Made by a program: the position numbers and the translations under genes. From an uncultured SAR86 cluster bacterium (GTDB lineage Bacteria > Pseudomonadota > Gammaproteobacteria > Magnimaribacterales > D2472), in NCBI GenBank assembly GCA_905478035.1, contig CAJQGX010000041.1:1-50894 (forward strand): DNA of 50,894 bases. The letters run 5' to 3'. The notes under the pieces were generated by a model that did no database searches, was not told the DNA's origin, and was given only the letters and a program-made list of their open reading frames with translations. Shown piece after piece: positions 29,061-39,085 of this stretch (positions are counted from its first letter, which is position 1; each line of letters opens with the position of its first letter).

Positions 29061-29504
29061 TTAATTAATGGTTATAATTTTTTGTCCATACTCTACTGGA
29101 CTTCCATCTTCGACATCAATACTAGTAATTTTCCCATCAAATTCTGACTTTATTTCATTCATCATTTTCATGGCTTCAATAATGCATAGTATGTCACCAA
29201 CTTTAACTATATCTCCAACTTTTATGAAAGGATCTTTATCCGGGCTAGGGCTTCTATAAAAGGTTCCAACTATTGGTGATGTGACGGCTTGACCAGAAAT
29301 ATTTTCTTTATCAATCACCTCGTCATCATTTTTCTGAGATACCACTGATTCATGTTTATTGATAATTGGAGTTGATACAAACTCTTGATGAGAACTATTG
29401 TTTCTAGAAATTCTTACAGACTCATCTCCCTGACTTACCTCAATTTCCTTGAGATCAGATTCTTGAAGCATCTCAATAAGCTTTTTAATTTTTCTAATAT
29501 CCAT
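29061..29504 (-). CDS. accB: Biotin carboxyl carrier protein
   Basis: A 147-residue carrier subunit of acetyl-CoA carboxylase. The N-terminal dimerising segment ([13 protein letters not shown]) is followed by a polar linker (about 35-72) and the biotinyl domain with Lys113 in EAMKMMNEI. The [15 protein letters not shown] segment with the protruding thumb is present. It lies between aroQ and accC, the common gammaproteobacterial order. Confidence 0.97.
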   Translation of the reverse strand: MDIRKIKKLIEMLQESDLKEIEVSQGDESVRISRNNSSHQEFVSTPIINKHESVVSQKNDDEVIDKENISGQAVTSPIVGTFYRSPSPDKDPFIKVGDIVKVGDILCIIEAMKMMNEIKSEFDGKITSIDVEDGSPVEYGQKIITIN

Positions 29505-29945
29505 TTATTTACCTCTGTATTTTAATATTCCTTTTGTAATAGCCTCTTCATATCCTTTAACTCCAATCCCTGTAATAACTTCCTCAGCAATATCTGATAA
29601 ATATGAAAAATGCCTAAAATCTTCTCTTGAATATATATCAGAAAGATGGACTTCATAGAATGGAATCTGAACAGCAAGCAAAGCATCTCTAATAGCAATA
29701 CTGGTGTGAGTATATGCCGCAGGATTAATAACTATAAAATCTATTTTTTGTGCAATAGCATTATGAATTGATTCAATTATTTCATGCTCTGCATTACTCT
29801 GGAAAGTTAAAAGAGAACTCCCATTTACAGTTGCATGATCTATCAAATCCTTTTCAACATTCTTTAATGACTTATTGCCATATATCTCAGACTCTCTCAT
29901 GCCAAGAAGATTTAAATTTGGTCCATTAATAAGCAATATTTTCAT
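29505..29945 (-). CDS. aroQ: 3-Dehydroquinate dehydratase, type II
   Basis: A 146-residue dodecameric enzyme of the shikimate pathway. The N-terminal [21 protein letters not shown] carries the catalytic Tyr and the flexible Arg loop; [16 protein letters not shown] and EVHLSD contain the remaining active-site Asn/His residues. It abuts accB directly. The arrangement dsbD-aroQ-accB-accC is familiar from pseudomonads. Confidence 0.96.
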   Translation of the reverse strand: MKILLINGPNLNLLGMRESEIYGNKSLKNVEKDLIDHATVNGSSLLTFQSNAEHEIIESIHNAIAQKIDFIVINPAAYTHTSIAIRDALLAVQIPFYEVHLSDIYSREDFRHFSYLSDIAEEVITGIGVKGYEEAITKGILKYRGK

Positions 29946-29987
29946 TTTGAATGATTTTAACAGAAATTTACAGATTTTATAGGATTT

Positions 29988-30404
29988 TTAATAGATTTTA
30001 TTTTTCTGAACTGGATAACAAAAGCCAGCCTCTGAGCATCCTTGGTAGTATATAAAAACATCTAATAAGTTCAACAAAGAATTTAATTCAGCTTTTATCT
30101 TAAAGCTATCTTTAAGAATTTTAGTTTCTCCAAAAAATTCATCTGTATATAGTTCTTCTTTAGATTCCAATATGTCAAATGGTATTGATTTTTCATTATG
30201 TTTAAGTTCTATACTTTGCAAATACATATAATAGCCATCTTTTATGTTCCACGAGAGGAAAACTTCTCCGTCCTTATTATTAATTGATAGCTTGAATACC
30301 TCTTCAGCTACTGGAATTTTATTTTGATTTTCAAAAAGGCTGGATGAATATAATTCAACTGCAATTAAATTGGATAGTAGTATAATTATTAATCTAATAG
30401 TCAT
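29988..30404 (-). CDS. Stand-alone DsbD N-terminal (alpha) domain protein
   Basis: A 138-residue protein with a signal peptide (about 1-20) that matches only the periplasmic immunoglobulin-like N domain of DsbD: WNIKDGYYMYLQSIEL in the middle and YYQGCSEAGFCYP at the end, with Cys123 and Cys129 spaced as the redox pair of E. coli DsbD. The membrane (beta) and thioredoxin-like (gamma) domains of the usual 560-600 residue protein are absent, and only 42 nt separate the stop from aroQ, so they are not present in another frame. Position before aroQ is that of dsbD in pseudomonads. It is either a relic or a working thiol shuttle with an unlinked membrane partner. Confidence 0.78.
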   Translation of the reverse strand: MTIRLIIILLSNLIAVELYSSSLFENQNKIPVAEEVFKLSINNKDGEVFLSWNIKDGYYMYLQSIELKHNEKSIPFDILESKEELYTDEFFGETKILKDSFKIKAELNSLLNLLDVFIYYQGCSEAGFCYPVQKNKIY

Positions 30405-30475
30405 ATAGACTAAAGAATAAACCCCAAAGAAGTTAAAATAAAGAGATTATTAAATAACATGCTAGATAAAAACCT

Positions 30476-31483
30476 ATGCTTCAGACTTTACTATTAAAAT
30501 TTTTCTTTTATGTGCCTAAATGGCTTTTAAAGATATTTTTTTTTAAAAAAAGAAAAATAATAAGAGGACATCAATTTGATGCACAATCTGCCGCATTGTT
30601 ATCAGTATTTCCAAAGACTAATCTATCCATTCTTTTAGACACTGAAATTGCCGAGACAAGAAAGCTTCTTAATGAGAAAAGAAAAAAAAATAAATTATCT
30701 TTAACTCCTTTAGGAGAAGTTAACAAAATAAATCATATTTTACCAAATCATCAACTGCTTCTGAGGGAATATCAGCCTTCAAAGTTAGATGAAAAAAAAG
30801 CAGTCCTATATTTTCATGGGGGAGGATATGTCTTAAGTTCTGTTGATGGTCATGATGATATGGTTTCATATATGTCAGATAATATTGGAGTAAAATTTTA
30901 TTCTTTAGACTATAGATTGGCACCAGAGAATAGTTATCCTGAATCCCTTGATGACGCATTAGAGGCATATGCATGGCTTTTAGGAAAAGGCTATAAACCT
31001 AAAGACATTTCAGTATGTGGAGATAGTGCTGGTGCACACTTGGCTGCATCGTTAGTTCATCATCTCTCTAATGAAGATATGGATATACCAGGAAGCCAGC
31101 TTCTAATATATCCAATGTGTGATCCGTCTTGCTCCTCAGAGTCCTATGAGCTTCTTTCAGAAGGTTACTTACTTACAAAAGATAATATGATTTGGTTTTG
31201 GGATAAGTTTAGAAGCTCCGAAGCAGATAATATTAATCCAACCTTCAACCTCTTTGAATTTGATTTTGAAAAAGCTCTACCACCCACGATAATTGTTACC
31301 GGAGGCTTTGATCCATTATGTGATGATGGAGAAATATATGCATATTTATTGCATAAAGGTAAACATAATGTGAAACAATTACATTATCCAACAATGTTTC
31401 ATGGTTTTGCATCAATGACTAGGTTGAAAGCAGCACAAACTGCTGTTGAGGATTTTTTAAAAGAATACAAAAAAATACTATGA
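30476..31483 (+). CDS. Alpha/beta hydrolase, HSL-type esterase/lipase
   Basis: A 335-residue hydrolase with an N-terminal hydrophobic segment (about 5-24) that may anchor it in the membrane. The oxyanion-hole motif HGGG is at 114-117, the nucleophile Ser184 in GDSAG, and the likely acid and base lie in GGFDPLCD and FHGFASM near the C terminus, the order typical of the hormone-sensitive lipase family. Substrate unknown, probably short acyl esters. Its stop overlaps the start of the ABC ATPase gene by 4 bp. Confidence 0.87.
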   Translation: MLQTLLLKFFFYVPKWLLKIFFFKKRKIIRGHQFDAQSAALLSVFPKTNLSILLDTEIAETRKLLNEKRKKNKLSLTPLGEVNKINHILPNHQLLLREYQPSKLDEKKAVLYFHGGGYVLSSVDGHDDMVSYMSDNIGVKFYSLDYRLAPENSYPESLDDALEAYAWLLGKGYKPKDISVCGDSAGAHLAASLVHHLSNEDMDIPGSQLLIYPMCDPSCSSESYELLSEGYLLTKDNMIWFWDKFRSSEADNINPTFNLFEFDFEKALPPTIIVTGGFDPLCDDGEIYAYLLHKGKHNVKQLHYPTMFHGFASMTRLKAAQTAVEDFLKEYKKIL

Positions 31484-33078
31484 GTAAAATTTTAGAAGTA
31501 AATAATTTAAGCATTAATTTTTCAACCAGAGATGGTGTTTTTAATGCTGTAAATGATATTAGTTTTGATATTGAAAGAAATCAGACAATGGCATTGGTTG
31601 GTGAATCAGGTTCTGGTAAATCAGTAACAGCTATGTCTATACTTCAATTACTTCAAAAACCTCAAGCCTCTTATTCTAAGGAATCTTCCATAAAATTTAA
31701 TGGAGATGAAATTATAGATGCTAAATATGAAAAACTTCTTTCTCTGAGAGGGAATATTATATCTATGATATTTCAGGAGCCAATGACTTCATTGAACCCT
31801 TATCACAGGGTTGGAAATCAAATTACTGAATCCATTCTACTACATTCAAATAAAGCAAAAAAAGAAGCAATAGATGAAGCTAAAAAACTAATGGAGCTTG
31901 TAGAAATAGATGATGTTGAAAGGCGTTTTTACTCCTATCCACATGAGCTTTCTGGCGGGCAACGTCAAAGAGTAATGATCGCTATGGCTCTTGTTAATAA
32001 ACCAGAGCTATTAATTGCCGACGAGCCTACTACTGCTCTTGATGTAACTATTCAAGCCCAAATACTTGATCTTATGTCTAAACTGAAGAGCGAACTAGGC
32101 ATGTCCATACTATTTATCACTCATGATCTTGGCTTAGTTCAAGAATTTTCTGATAACGTTTGCGTTATGAAGGATGGTGAGATTGTAGAAAAAGGAAATA
32201 CTATTGAAGTATTTGCTAATCCATCCCATGAATATACAAAAAAATTATTAGATGCAGAGCCCCAGCCAAAAATAGAAAAACCTTTTAGCGATGAGCCAAT
32301 AATTGAAATTGATAATTTGAATGTTTTTTATTCAATACCTTCAGCCAATTTCTTTAGAAAAAATTCTTTTCATGCTGTTAAAAATACATCATTTAACATT
32401 TATAAAAATACAACTATTGGCCTTGTTGGTGAATCTGGATCCGGAAAATCAACACTTGGCAAAGCTATAGCAAATTTAGTTGCCTATGAAGGGGATATCA
32501 AATTTAATGGAAAAAATATCAATTTAAATTCACAAAAAGAAAATAAAGAGTTGAAAAAAAATGTTCAGATTGTATTTCAAGATCCTTATGGTTCTTTGTC
32601 TCCAAGAATGACAGTTGGTGAAATAGTTGGAGAAGGATTAGGAGTCCATTTTAAACTTTCAAAAAAAGAAAGGAATGAGAAGATTGATAAAGTTTTAGGT
32701 GATGTGGGGATAGAAATAACAGCTAAAAATAAATATCCACATGAATTTTCAGGTGGTCAAAGACAGAGAATTGCAATTGCAAGATCTTTAATCATGAATC
32801 CTGCATTTATGATTCTTGACGAGCCAACTTCTGCTCTTGATAGATCTATTCAAATTCAAGTTATTAAACTATTAAAGGATATTCAAAATGAATATGGCCT
32901 AACTTATCTTTTCATAAGTCATGACTTAAAAGTTATTAGATCTATGTCAGATTTTATTTTTGTTATGAAGAATGGTGAAATCGTTGAATCAGGACCTTCT
33001 CATGCAGTTTTTGAAAAACCTGAAAAAGAATATACTAAGAAACTCCTTAATGCTGCATTAAAGTATGCCTCTGAATAA
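31480..33078 (+). CDS. Dipeptide/oligopeptide-type ABC transporter, two fused ATPase domains (YejF-like)
   Basis: A 532-residue protein with two complete ATPase cassettes, corresponding to DppD and DppF in one chain. The first has GESGSGKS near 42-49, FQEPMTSLNP, LSGGQRQR and IADEPTTALDVT; the second GESGSGKS near 314-321, FQDPYGSLSPRM, FSGGQRQR and LDEPTSALDRS. The extra C-terminal segments after each cassette match the oligopeptide subfamily. No permease or binding-protein gene is adjacent, so it must serve a transporter encoded elsewhere. It overlaps the esterase gene by 4 bp; ilvD follows after 15 nt. Confidence 0.9.
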   Translation: MSKILEVNNLSINFSTRDGVFNAVNDISFDIERNQTMALVGESGSGKSVTAMSILQLLQKPQASYSKESSIKFNGDEIIDAKYEKLLSLRGNIISMIFQEPMTSLNPYHRVGNQITESILLHSNKAKKEAIDEAKKLMELVEIDDVERRFYSYPHELSGGQRQRVMIAMALVNKPELLIADEPTTALDVTIQAQILDLMSKLKSELGMSILFITHDLGLVQEFSDNVCVMKDGEIVEKGNTIEVFANPSHEYTKKLLDAEPQPKIEKPFSDEPIIEIDNLNVFYSIPSANFFRKNSFHAVKNTSFNIYKNTTIGLVGESGSGKSTLGKAIANLVAYEGDIKFNGKNINLNSQKENKELKKNVQIVFQDPYGSLSPRMTVGEIVGEGLGVHFKLSKKERNEKIDKVLGDVGIEITAKNKYPHEFSGGQRQRIAIARSLIMNPAFMILDEPTSALDRSIQIQVIKLLKDIQNEYGLTYLFISHDLKVIRSMSDFIFVMKNGEIVESGPSHAVFEKPEKEYTKKLLNAALKYASE

Positions 33079-33093
33079 TTTAAAATTATTAAT

Positions 33094-34755
33094 ATGACAA
33101 ATAGAAAATATTCAAAAGAGCTTGTAGACGGTCCAAATCAAGCAGCATCTAGATCAATGTTAAGAGGTGTTGGTTTTACTTCTGAAGATTTCACAAAACC
33201 ATTTGTAGGAATTGCCTCAACAGGAGCCAAGGTAACTCCATGCAATATGCACATCAATCAACTTTCAGAAATTGTTGAACAATCAGTTGATAGTTCCGGA
33301 GGAAAAGGAGTTCTTTTTAATACTATTACTGTTTCAGATGGTATATCTATGGGAACGCAAGGAATGAAATATTCACTTGTATCAAGAGAGGTAATAGCAG
33401 ACTCTATAGAAACTGTTGTAGGTTGTCTTGGTTATGATGGAGTCATAGCAGTAGGTGGTTGTGATAAAAATATGCCTGGATGTATTATTGGCATGGCAAG
33501 ACTGAATAGGCCATCTATATTTATATACGGTGGTTCAATAAAGCCTAGTAAGGAAAATACTGATTACGTTACTGTATGTGAAAAAACTGGAGAGTTTTCA
33601 AAGGGTGATTTGGATGAGTCTCAATTGATACATGTAGAAAAAATATCTGTGAAGGGCCCTGGATCGTGTGGAGGTATGTATACAGCTAATACTATGGCAT
33701 CTGCTATTGAGGCATTAGGTATGAGTCTCCCTGGAAGTAGCAGTCAAGATGCTATTTCTAGTGATAAAGAAAATGATTGCTCAAAAGCTGGTGAAGCAAT
33801 AATGAACTTATTAGAAAAAGATATAAAACCTTCAGATATTATGACTAAAAAAGCATTTGAAAATGCAATTACTATGGTTATCTCATTAGGTGGTTCAACA
33901 AATGCAGTCCTTCATTTATTAGCCATGGCTGATGCAATTGGTGTTGATTTAGAGCTTGATGACTTTACAAGAATAGGTAAAAAAACTCCAGTTATGGCAG
34001 ATCTTAAACCTTTTGGCTCTCATTACATGTCTGAACTTAATGCTAACGGAGGCATTCAGCCACTAATGAAAACTCTTCTTGAAGAAGGATTGCTGCACGG
34101 AGAATGCCTAACTGTAACTGGTCAGAGCTTAGCAGAAAATCTTTCTTCAGTTATGCCATATGAAAATAATCAAGACATAATTAAAGCATTTGATAATCCC
34201 ATAAAAAGAAATAGCCACCTTAGAATTCTGTATGGAAATTTAGCTAAAGAGGGAGCAGTTGCAAAAATAACTGGAAAAGAAGGAACTTCCTTTGAGGGCA
34301 GTGCTAGAGTTTTTAACTCAGAGGAAGAAGGAGTGGAAGCCATCCTATCAAAATCTATAAAAGCTGGCGATGTTGTAGTAATAAGATATGAAGGACCTAA
34401 AGGAGGTCCTGGAATGCGTGAAATGCTAAAGCCAACTTCTGCAATCATGGGTCAGGGTCTTGGAGATAAAGTTGCATTCATTACCGATGGTCGTTTTTCA
34501 GGTGGAACTCATGGATTTGTTGTTGGTCACATAACACCAGAGGCAGCTGATGGAGGGTTAATAGCAATAATTGAAGATGGCGATTCAATATTAATTGATG
34601 CAAATTCAGATAAACTAGAGCTCAATATTTCAGAAGCTGAGATTTCAAGCAGGCTTGGTAAATGGGTTAATCCTAAGGTACCGCCAAAAAAAGGAGTTTT
34701 AGCTAAATTTGCAAGAAATGTAAAATCAGCAAGCCTTGGAGCGGTAACAGATTAA
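33094..34755 (+). CDS. ilvD: Dihydroxy-acid dehydratase
   Basis: A 553-residue iron-sulfur enzyme, the third common step of valine and isoleucine synthesis. Cluster ligands are visible in PCNMH and [10 protein letters not shown] and in [15 protein letters not shown]; the C-terminal domain has [14 protein letters not shown] and [13 protein letters not shown]. Length corresponds to the shorter IlvD group (about 555-570). hemB starts 2 nt after its stop. The acetolactate synthase and reductoisomerase of the same pathway are at 47.5-50.6 kb. Confidence 0.96.
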   Translation: MTNRKYSKELVDGPNQAASRSMLRGVGFTSEDFTKPFVGIASTGAKVTPCNMHINQLSEIVEQSVDSSGGKGVLFNTITVSDGISMGTQGMKYSLVSREVIADSIETVVGCLGYDGVIAVGGCDKNMPGCIIGMARLNRPSIFIYGGSIKPSKENTDYVTVCEKTGEFSKGDLDESQLIHVEKISVKGPGSCGGMYTANTMASAIEALGMSLPGSSSQDAISSDKENDCSKAGEAIMNLLEKDIKPSDIMTKKAFENAITMVISLGGSTNAVLHLLAMADAIGVDLELDDFTRIGKKTPVMADLKPFGSHYMSELNANGGIQPLMKTLLEEGLLHGECLTVTGQSLAENLSSVMPYENNQDIIKAFDNPIKRNSHLRILYGNLAKEGAVAKITGKEGTSFEGSARVFNSEEEGVEAILSKSIKAGDVVVIRYEGPKGGPGMREMLKPTSAIMGQGLGDKVAFITDGRFSGGTHGFVVGHITPEAADGGLIAIIEDGDSILIDANSDKLELNISEAEISSRLGKWVNPKVPPKKGVLAKFARNVKSASLGAVTD

Positions 34756-34757
34756 AA

Positions 34758-35756
34758 ATGTATTTTAAAAGAAAATTTCCTAATAGCAGACTTAGAAGAA
34801 TGCGCTTAAATTCAAATATAAGAAATCTTATATCTGAGTTTGAATTATCTACAAATGATTTAATACAACCATTATTTATAAAAGAGGGATTAAGTGGCAC
34901 TGAGCCAATAGAAAGCATGCCTGGCATTTGTAGACATGGCGAAGATTCTATTCTCTCAGAGATTGAGGCATTGCTGGAGCATGATATCAATACAGTAGCG
35001 TTATTTCCTGTCATTGAGCAATCAAAAAAAAATAGCAAAGGAGACGAGGCTCTGAATTCATCTAATTTAATGTGCCAAACTGTCAGTGAAATAAAGAAAA
35101 GATTTCCTGAAATCATTTTGATATCTGATGTGGCATTAGATCCTTATACCGATCATGGACATGATGGACTCTTAATCAATAACTATGTTGATAATGATGA
35201 GACTCTAAACATCTTAAAACAACAATCTTTAACACTAGCACAGGCTGGTTCAGACATTATTGCTCCATCAGACATGATGGATGGAAGAATTGGTTTTATA
35301 AGAAAAGCATTAGATGAGATGGATTATAAGAATACAATTTTACTTTCATATGCTGCAAAATATAATTCAAAATTTTATGGCCCCTTTAGGGATGCAGTAA
35401 ATTCAGCCTCAAGTTTAGGCAAATCATCAAAGGCTACTTATCAGATGTCTCCAAAGAATAAGAATGAAGCTATTCATGAAGTTGCTATGGATATTAATGA
35501 GGGAGCAGACATTGTCATGGTAAAGCCTGGCATGCCTTATTTGGATATAATTTCTAATATTAAAGATACTTTTAAGATACCGACTTTTGCTTATCAAGTA
35601 AGTGGAGAATACAGCATGCTTAAACTAGCAATTGATAAAGGATGGCTTGATAGTGATGTTATGTTAGAATCATTATATAGCTTCAAAAGAGCAGGAGCTG
35701 ATGCAATTCTAACTTACGCAGCTAAAGAAATTTCCAAGGAGATAACAAACAAATGA
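34758..35756 (+). CDS. hemB: Delta-aminolevulinic acid dehydratase (porphobilinogen synthase)
   Basis: A 332-residue enzyme condensing two 5-aminolevulinate molecules to porphobilinogen. The active-site lysines are in LLSYAAKYNSKFYGPFRDA and in DIVMVKPGMPYLD, and FAYQVSGEYSM is also conserved. The metal site DPYTDHGHDG lacks the Cys cluster of zinc enzymes, so it is probably the Mg-type. It overlaps trxA by 4 bp. Products feed hemC and hemD at 37.5-39.1 kb. Confidence 0.96.
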   Translation: MYFKRKFPNSRLRRMRLNSNIRNLISEFELSTNDLIQPLFIKEGLSGTEPIESMPGICRHGEDSILSEIEALLEHDINTVALFPVIEQSKKNSKGDEALNSSNLMCQTVSEIKKRFPEIILISDVALDPYTDHGHDGLLINNYVDNDETLNILKQQSLTLAQAGSDIIAPSDMMDGRIGFIRKALDEMDYKNTILLSYAAKYNSKFYGPFRDAVNSASSLGKSSKATYQMSPKNKNEAIHEVAMDINEGADIVMVKPGMPYLDIISNIKDTFKIPTFAYQVSGEYSMLKLAIDKGWLDSDVMLESLYSFKRAGADAILTYAAKEISKEITNK

Positions 35757-36079
35757 GCAAAGTGATAGAAATTCGTGACGAAGAAAATTTTAATAATGAT
35801 GTTTTAAATTCAGAAATGCCAGTACTGGTAGACTTTTGGGCGGAATGGTGTGGGCCATGTAAACAGCTTGCTCCCACTGTTGCAGAAATTGCTTTTGAAA
35901 AATCAGAAACCTTGAAAGTATGCAAAATGGATGTAGATTCTAACAGAGAGATTGCAGCCAAATATGGTATTAGATCAATTCCATCATTAATTATTTTTAA
36001 AAATGGTGAGCCTGCTGGCGTTGAAGTTGGGGCTCTAACAAAACAACAATTAGAGGACTTTATTAGCACTAACATATAG
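35753..36079 (+). CDS. trxA: Thioredoxin 1
   Basis: A 108-residue thioredoxin with the active site Trp32-Cys33-Gly34-Pro35-Cys36, the cis-Pro segment RSIPSLIIF and normal length. A general cytoplasmic thiol reductant. It is coupled to hemB by a 4-bp overlap and precedes rho, the standard gammaproteobacterial trxA-rho order. Confidence 0.97.
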   Translation: MSKVIEIRDEENFNNDVLNSEMPVLVDFWAEWCGPCKQLAPTVAEIAFEKSETLKVCKMDVDSNREIAAKYGIRSIPSLIIFKNGEPAGVEVGALTKQQLEDFISTNI

Positions 36080-36091
36080 TTTTAATTGATT

Positions 36092-36149
36092 ATGCTTTGC
36101 ATATTTCTAGAAATAAGACTATCATTTTAATTCCCCAGGCTTAAAAGCC
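36092..36149 (+). promoter_or_regulatory. Structured leader between trxA and rho
   Basis: The 132-bp gap contains three consecutive small inverted repeats: ATGC-TTT-GCAT (36092-36102), the perfect palindrome TATTTCTAGAAATA (36102-36115) and GGCT-TAAA-AGCC (36138-36149). None has a U-run of terminator type. rho is autoregulated through its leader in E. coli; a similar role here is inference. Confidence 0.35.
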
Positions 36150-36211
36150 ATCATTACATCAAACCTATTTTTACAAACAAAAAATTAAATTATTAGAACG
36201 GAAAAAATTAA

Positions 36212-37489
36212 ATGAACCTCACTGAAATAAAAATTAAACCAATTAATGAGCTTGTAGATATAGCAACTGAGCTTGGCCTGGAAGATGTTGGAAGGCTAAA
36301 AAAGCAAGAAATAATATTCAGAATTTTTAAGCATAAAGCATCTGAAGGTGTAGATATTTATGGTGGTGGAGTGCTTGAGATATTAAATGATGGTTTTGGA
36401 TTTCTTCGATCACCAGAAGGGTCATATTGTGCTGGAGAGGATGATATTTATGTTTCACCAAGTCAAATTAGAAAATTTAGTCTCAGAAAGGGTGATTCAG
36501 TTGCAGGAAAAATAAGAACTCCAAAAGATAAAGAACGTTATTTTGCTTTAATTCAAGTCGACACTATCAATGGTGAAGAGCCAAGAAATACCAAAAATAA
36601 AATTCTATTTGAAAATTTAACACCTTTATTTCCTAATGAAAGGTTAATTTTGGAACAAGGAAGCGGGTCTAATGAAGATCTCTCATCTAGAATAATTGAT
36701 TTAATTGCTCCAATTGGTAAGGGTCAGCGTGGTTTAATCGTATCGCCTCCTAAGGCCGGTAAAACACTAATGCTTCAAAGTATTGCTCATTCTATTAAAA
36801 GTAATAATCCAGAGGTAGAGCTTATTGTACTTTTAATTGATGAAAGACCTGAAGAGGTCACTGAAATGTCAAGAACTGTAAAAGGAGAAGTAGTTGCTAG
36901 TACTTTTGATGAGCCACCTACAAGACATGTACAAGTTGCAAACATGGTTATTGAAAAGGCAAAAAGGCTTGTAGAGCATAAAAAAGATGTGGTTATTTTA
37001 TTAGATTCTATTACGCGTCTTGGAAGAGCATATAATTCAGTCCAGCCTGCATCTGGAAAAATTCTTAGTGGTGGTGTTGATTCTAATGCTCTTGAAAGAC
37101 CTAAAAGATTTTTTGGTGCTGCAAGAAACCTTGAAGAAGGAGGCAGCTTAACTATTCTTGCTACCGCACTTGTTGAAACTGGATCAAAAATGGATGAAGT
37201 TATATATGAGGAGTTCAAAGGTACCGGCAATATGGAAATTCATCTCGAAAGAAAAATAGCTGAGAAAAGAATATATCCTGCTATCAATATCAGAAGATCT
37301 GGAACTAGAAGAGAAGATCTTTTAACTGCTGAAGATGAGCTTCAAAGAATGTGGGTTCTAAGAAAGATTTTAGATGATATGGAAGATGCTCAATCAATTC
37401 AATTCTTAATTGATAGGTTAAAATCACATAAAACAAATGATGAATTCTTTACTTCAATGAAGGGGGGTAATGGTAAGAAAACTAGATAA
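36212..37489 (+). CDS. rho: Transcription termination factor Rho
   Basis: A 425-residue hexameric RNA helicase (E. coli 419). It has the N-terminal helical region, the cold-shock-like primary RNA site ([12 protein letters not shown]), the P-loop PPKAGKT with Lys181 and Lys184, [10 protein letters not shown], and the Q/R-loop region ending in GTRREDLL. Given the rarity of intrinsic terminators in this window, Rho-dependent termination may be especially important here. It overlaps convergent hemD by 8 bp. Confidence 0.97.
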   Translation: MNLTEIKIKPINELVDIATELGLEDVGRLKKQEIIFRIFKHKASEGVDIYGGGVLEILNDGFGFLRSPEGSYCAGEDDIYVSPSQIRKFSLRKGDSVAGKIRTPKDKERYFALIQVDTINGEEPRNTKNKILFENLTPLFPNERLILEQGSGSNEDLSSRIIDLIAPIGKGQRGLIVSPPKAGKTLMLQSIAHSIKSNNPEVELIVLLIDERPEEVTEMSRTVKGEVVASTFDEPPTRHVQVANMVIEKAKRLVEHKKDVVILLDSITRLGRAYNSVQPASGKILSGGVDSNALERPKRFFGAARNLEEGGSLTILATALVETGSKMDEVIYEEFKGTGNMEIHLERKIAEKRIYPAINIRRSGTRREDLLTAEDELQRMWVLRKILDDMEDAQSIQFLIDRLKSHKTNDEFFTSMKGGNGKKTR

Positions 37490-38186
37490 AGTTTTTAGCC
37501 ATAGACATCATCATCTTATCAGTTGGTTTAGATGAAACATAAATTTCTAACCGCTTCGATTCGTTTTCTATTTTTTGTTTAATATTTTCTGATGCTACTA
37601 CGAAGACTTTGTTTTCTAAAATATCATTATTCAAGTGATTGATTAAAAACTCTATAGTACCAAAGTTATAAATTAGAATTATTTCCCTATCTTTTGTTAT
37701 TTTTTTTACTTCTTTAATTAGGTAATTTATTTCATAGCAGACAATTTCTTCAATATCTTCTCCAAGCTCCTTTTGAAGAAACCCATTTGAATTATCGCCA
37801 CAAAATAGAAGACTTTTCCCTGGAAAATTATTACGCACTAAGTTTAGAACTCCTTTGGATGAAAAATTATCAGGAAATACTGACTTAATACCTTTTTTTA
37901 GTAATTTATTAGATGTAGCTGGTCCTGTTGTCAAAAAATTATGATTAAGTAAATCTATCCTCCAGAAAGATTCAAGAATCTTAAGCCCATTTGTAACTGA
38001 ATTTTGGCTAGTAAAAATTATATTTTTATATGAACTTATATTCTCTAATTTTTGAATAGAGTTTGATTGTAGGTTTTTAAATTTAGTTTGAGAAAGATGG
38101 ATGTGTCTAATTTCAATTCCTTCATCATCAGCTAGGCTCTTTAATTGAGCTGATTGTTTTTCTGGTCTTGTATTAATAATCATCAT
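37482..38186 (-). CDS. hemD: Uroporphyrinogen-III synthase
   Basis: A 234-residue protein that closes hydroxymethylbilane to uroporphyrinogen III. Sequence similarity within HemD is generally low; supporting features are the N-terminal [12 protein letters not shown] segment, [16 protein letters not shown] and [10 protein letters not shown] near the C terminus, plus position directly after hemC (4-bp overlap). Two-domain alternating alpha/beta pattern fits. It overlaps rho by 8 bp. Confidence 0.86.
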   Translation of the reverse strand: MMIINTRPEKQSAQLKSLADDEGIEIRHIHLSQTKFKNLQSNSIQKLENISSYKNIIFTSQNSVTNGLKILESFWRIDLLNHNFLTTGPATSNKLLKKGIKSVFPDNFSSKGVLNLVRNNFPGKSLLFCGDNSNGFLQKELGEDIEEIVCYEINYLIKEVKKITKDREIILIYNFGTIEFLINHLNNDILENKVFVVASENIKQKIENESKRLEIYVSSKPTDKMMMSMAKNFI

Positions 38187-39085
38187 TCACATATTAAAGA
38201 TTTTGCACCCTCAGAAATAAAATCATCGGCAAATGAAATAATATCTTGATTGATATTCTTTATAGAAGATTTTATTTCCTTATAAATCAATTTATCACCT
38301 TTATTGGAGAGAACTTTACCAGAAATTTTTATAACCCCATTTAAATCTTCACAGAGGATTGCAATTGGAGATAGACAATTACCACCCATTGCAGCAACAA
38401 ATGATCTTTCAGCATTTGCAATAATTAACTCTATAGGGTCACCTATATGCTTAAGTAATTTGACCACGTCTTTTTTTGCAGATAGGCACTCAATAGCTAT
38501 ATGACCTTGAGATGCAGCAGGTAACATTTCTTCAATTAAAAATTCATATGAATTATGTTTTAAGCTCAACCTACTTATAGCTGCTTTTGCAACAACCAAG
38601 CCATCAAACTGACCTTCATTAAGTTTATTAATTCGTGTTGCAATATTACCCCTTACAGGAACAGTTTTAATATCTGGTCTAAGATAATTTATTTGCGCCT
38701 TTCTTCTGGGTCCCGATGTTCCTATGGTTGCATTCTTTGGAAAGTCAGTGAAAGACTTGCCATCTCTAGACAAAAGTAAGTCGCTGGGTGATTCTCTTTT
38801 AAAAACATTGGTAATTTTGAACTTGGGATCAAGACTTGCAGGAACATCTTTAAGGCTATGAACAGCAATATCTGCTTTATTAGACTCAAGTGCAGATTCT
38901 AGTTTAGTGACAAAAAGACCCTTACCTCCAATTTCATGAAGTGGTTTATCGGTTTGGTCTCCCTCCGATGCCATTGGAATTAACTCAACTTCAATATTGC
39001 TGATATTAGACTTAATTTCGTTAGCAACAAAATTAGCTTGGTACATTGCTAGTTCTGATTTTCGTGTGGCTATTCTAATTTTCAT
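38183..39085 (-). CDS. hemC: Porphobilinogen deaminase (hydroxymethylbilane synthase)
   Basis: A 300-residue enzyme polymerising four porphobilinogen units. The N-terminal IATRKSELAMYQA, HSLKDVP (76-82), GTSGPRRKAQ (122-131) and the dipyrromethane attachment Cys237 in GGNCLSPIA are all present. It lies between rsmD and hemD with 4-bp overlaps on both sides. Confidence 0.96.
   Translation of the reverse strand: MKIRIATRKSELAMYQANFVANEIKSNISNIEVELIPMASEGDQTDKPLHEIGGKGLFVTKLESALESNKADIAVHSLKDVPASLDPKFKITNVFKRESPSDLLLSRDGKSFTDFPKNATIGTSGPRRKAQINYLRPDIKTVPVRGNIATRINKLNEGQFDGLVVAKAAISRLSLKHNSYEFLIEEMLPAASQGHIAIECLSAKKDVVKLLKHIGDPIELIIANAERSFVAAMGGNCLSPIAILCEDLNGVIKISGKVLSNKGDKLIYKEIKSSIKNINQDIISFADDFISEGAKSLICE

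Noticed and set aside
29946-29987. Frameshifted remainder of dsbD after the N-domain ORF
   Set aside because: Only 42 nt remain before aroQ, too short for any membrane or thioredoxin domain, so it is a deletion and not a frameshift.
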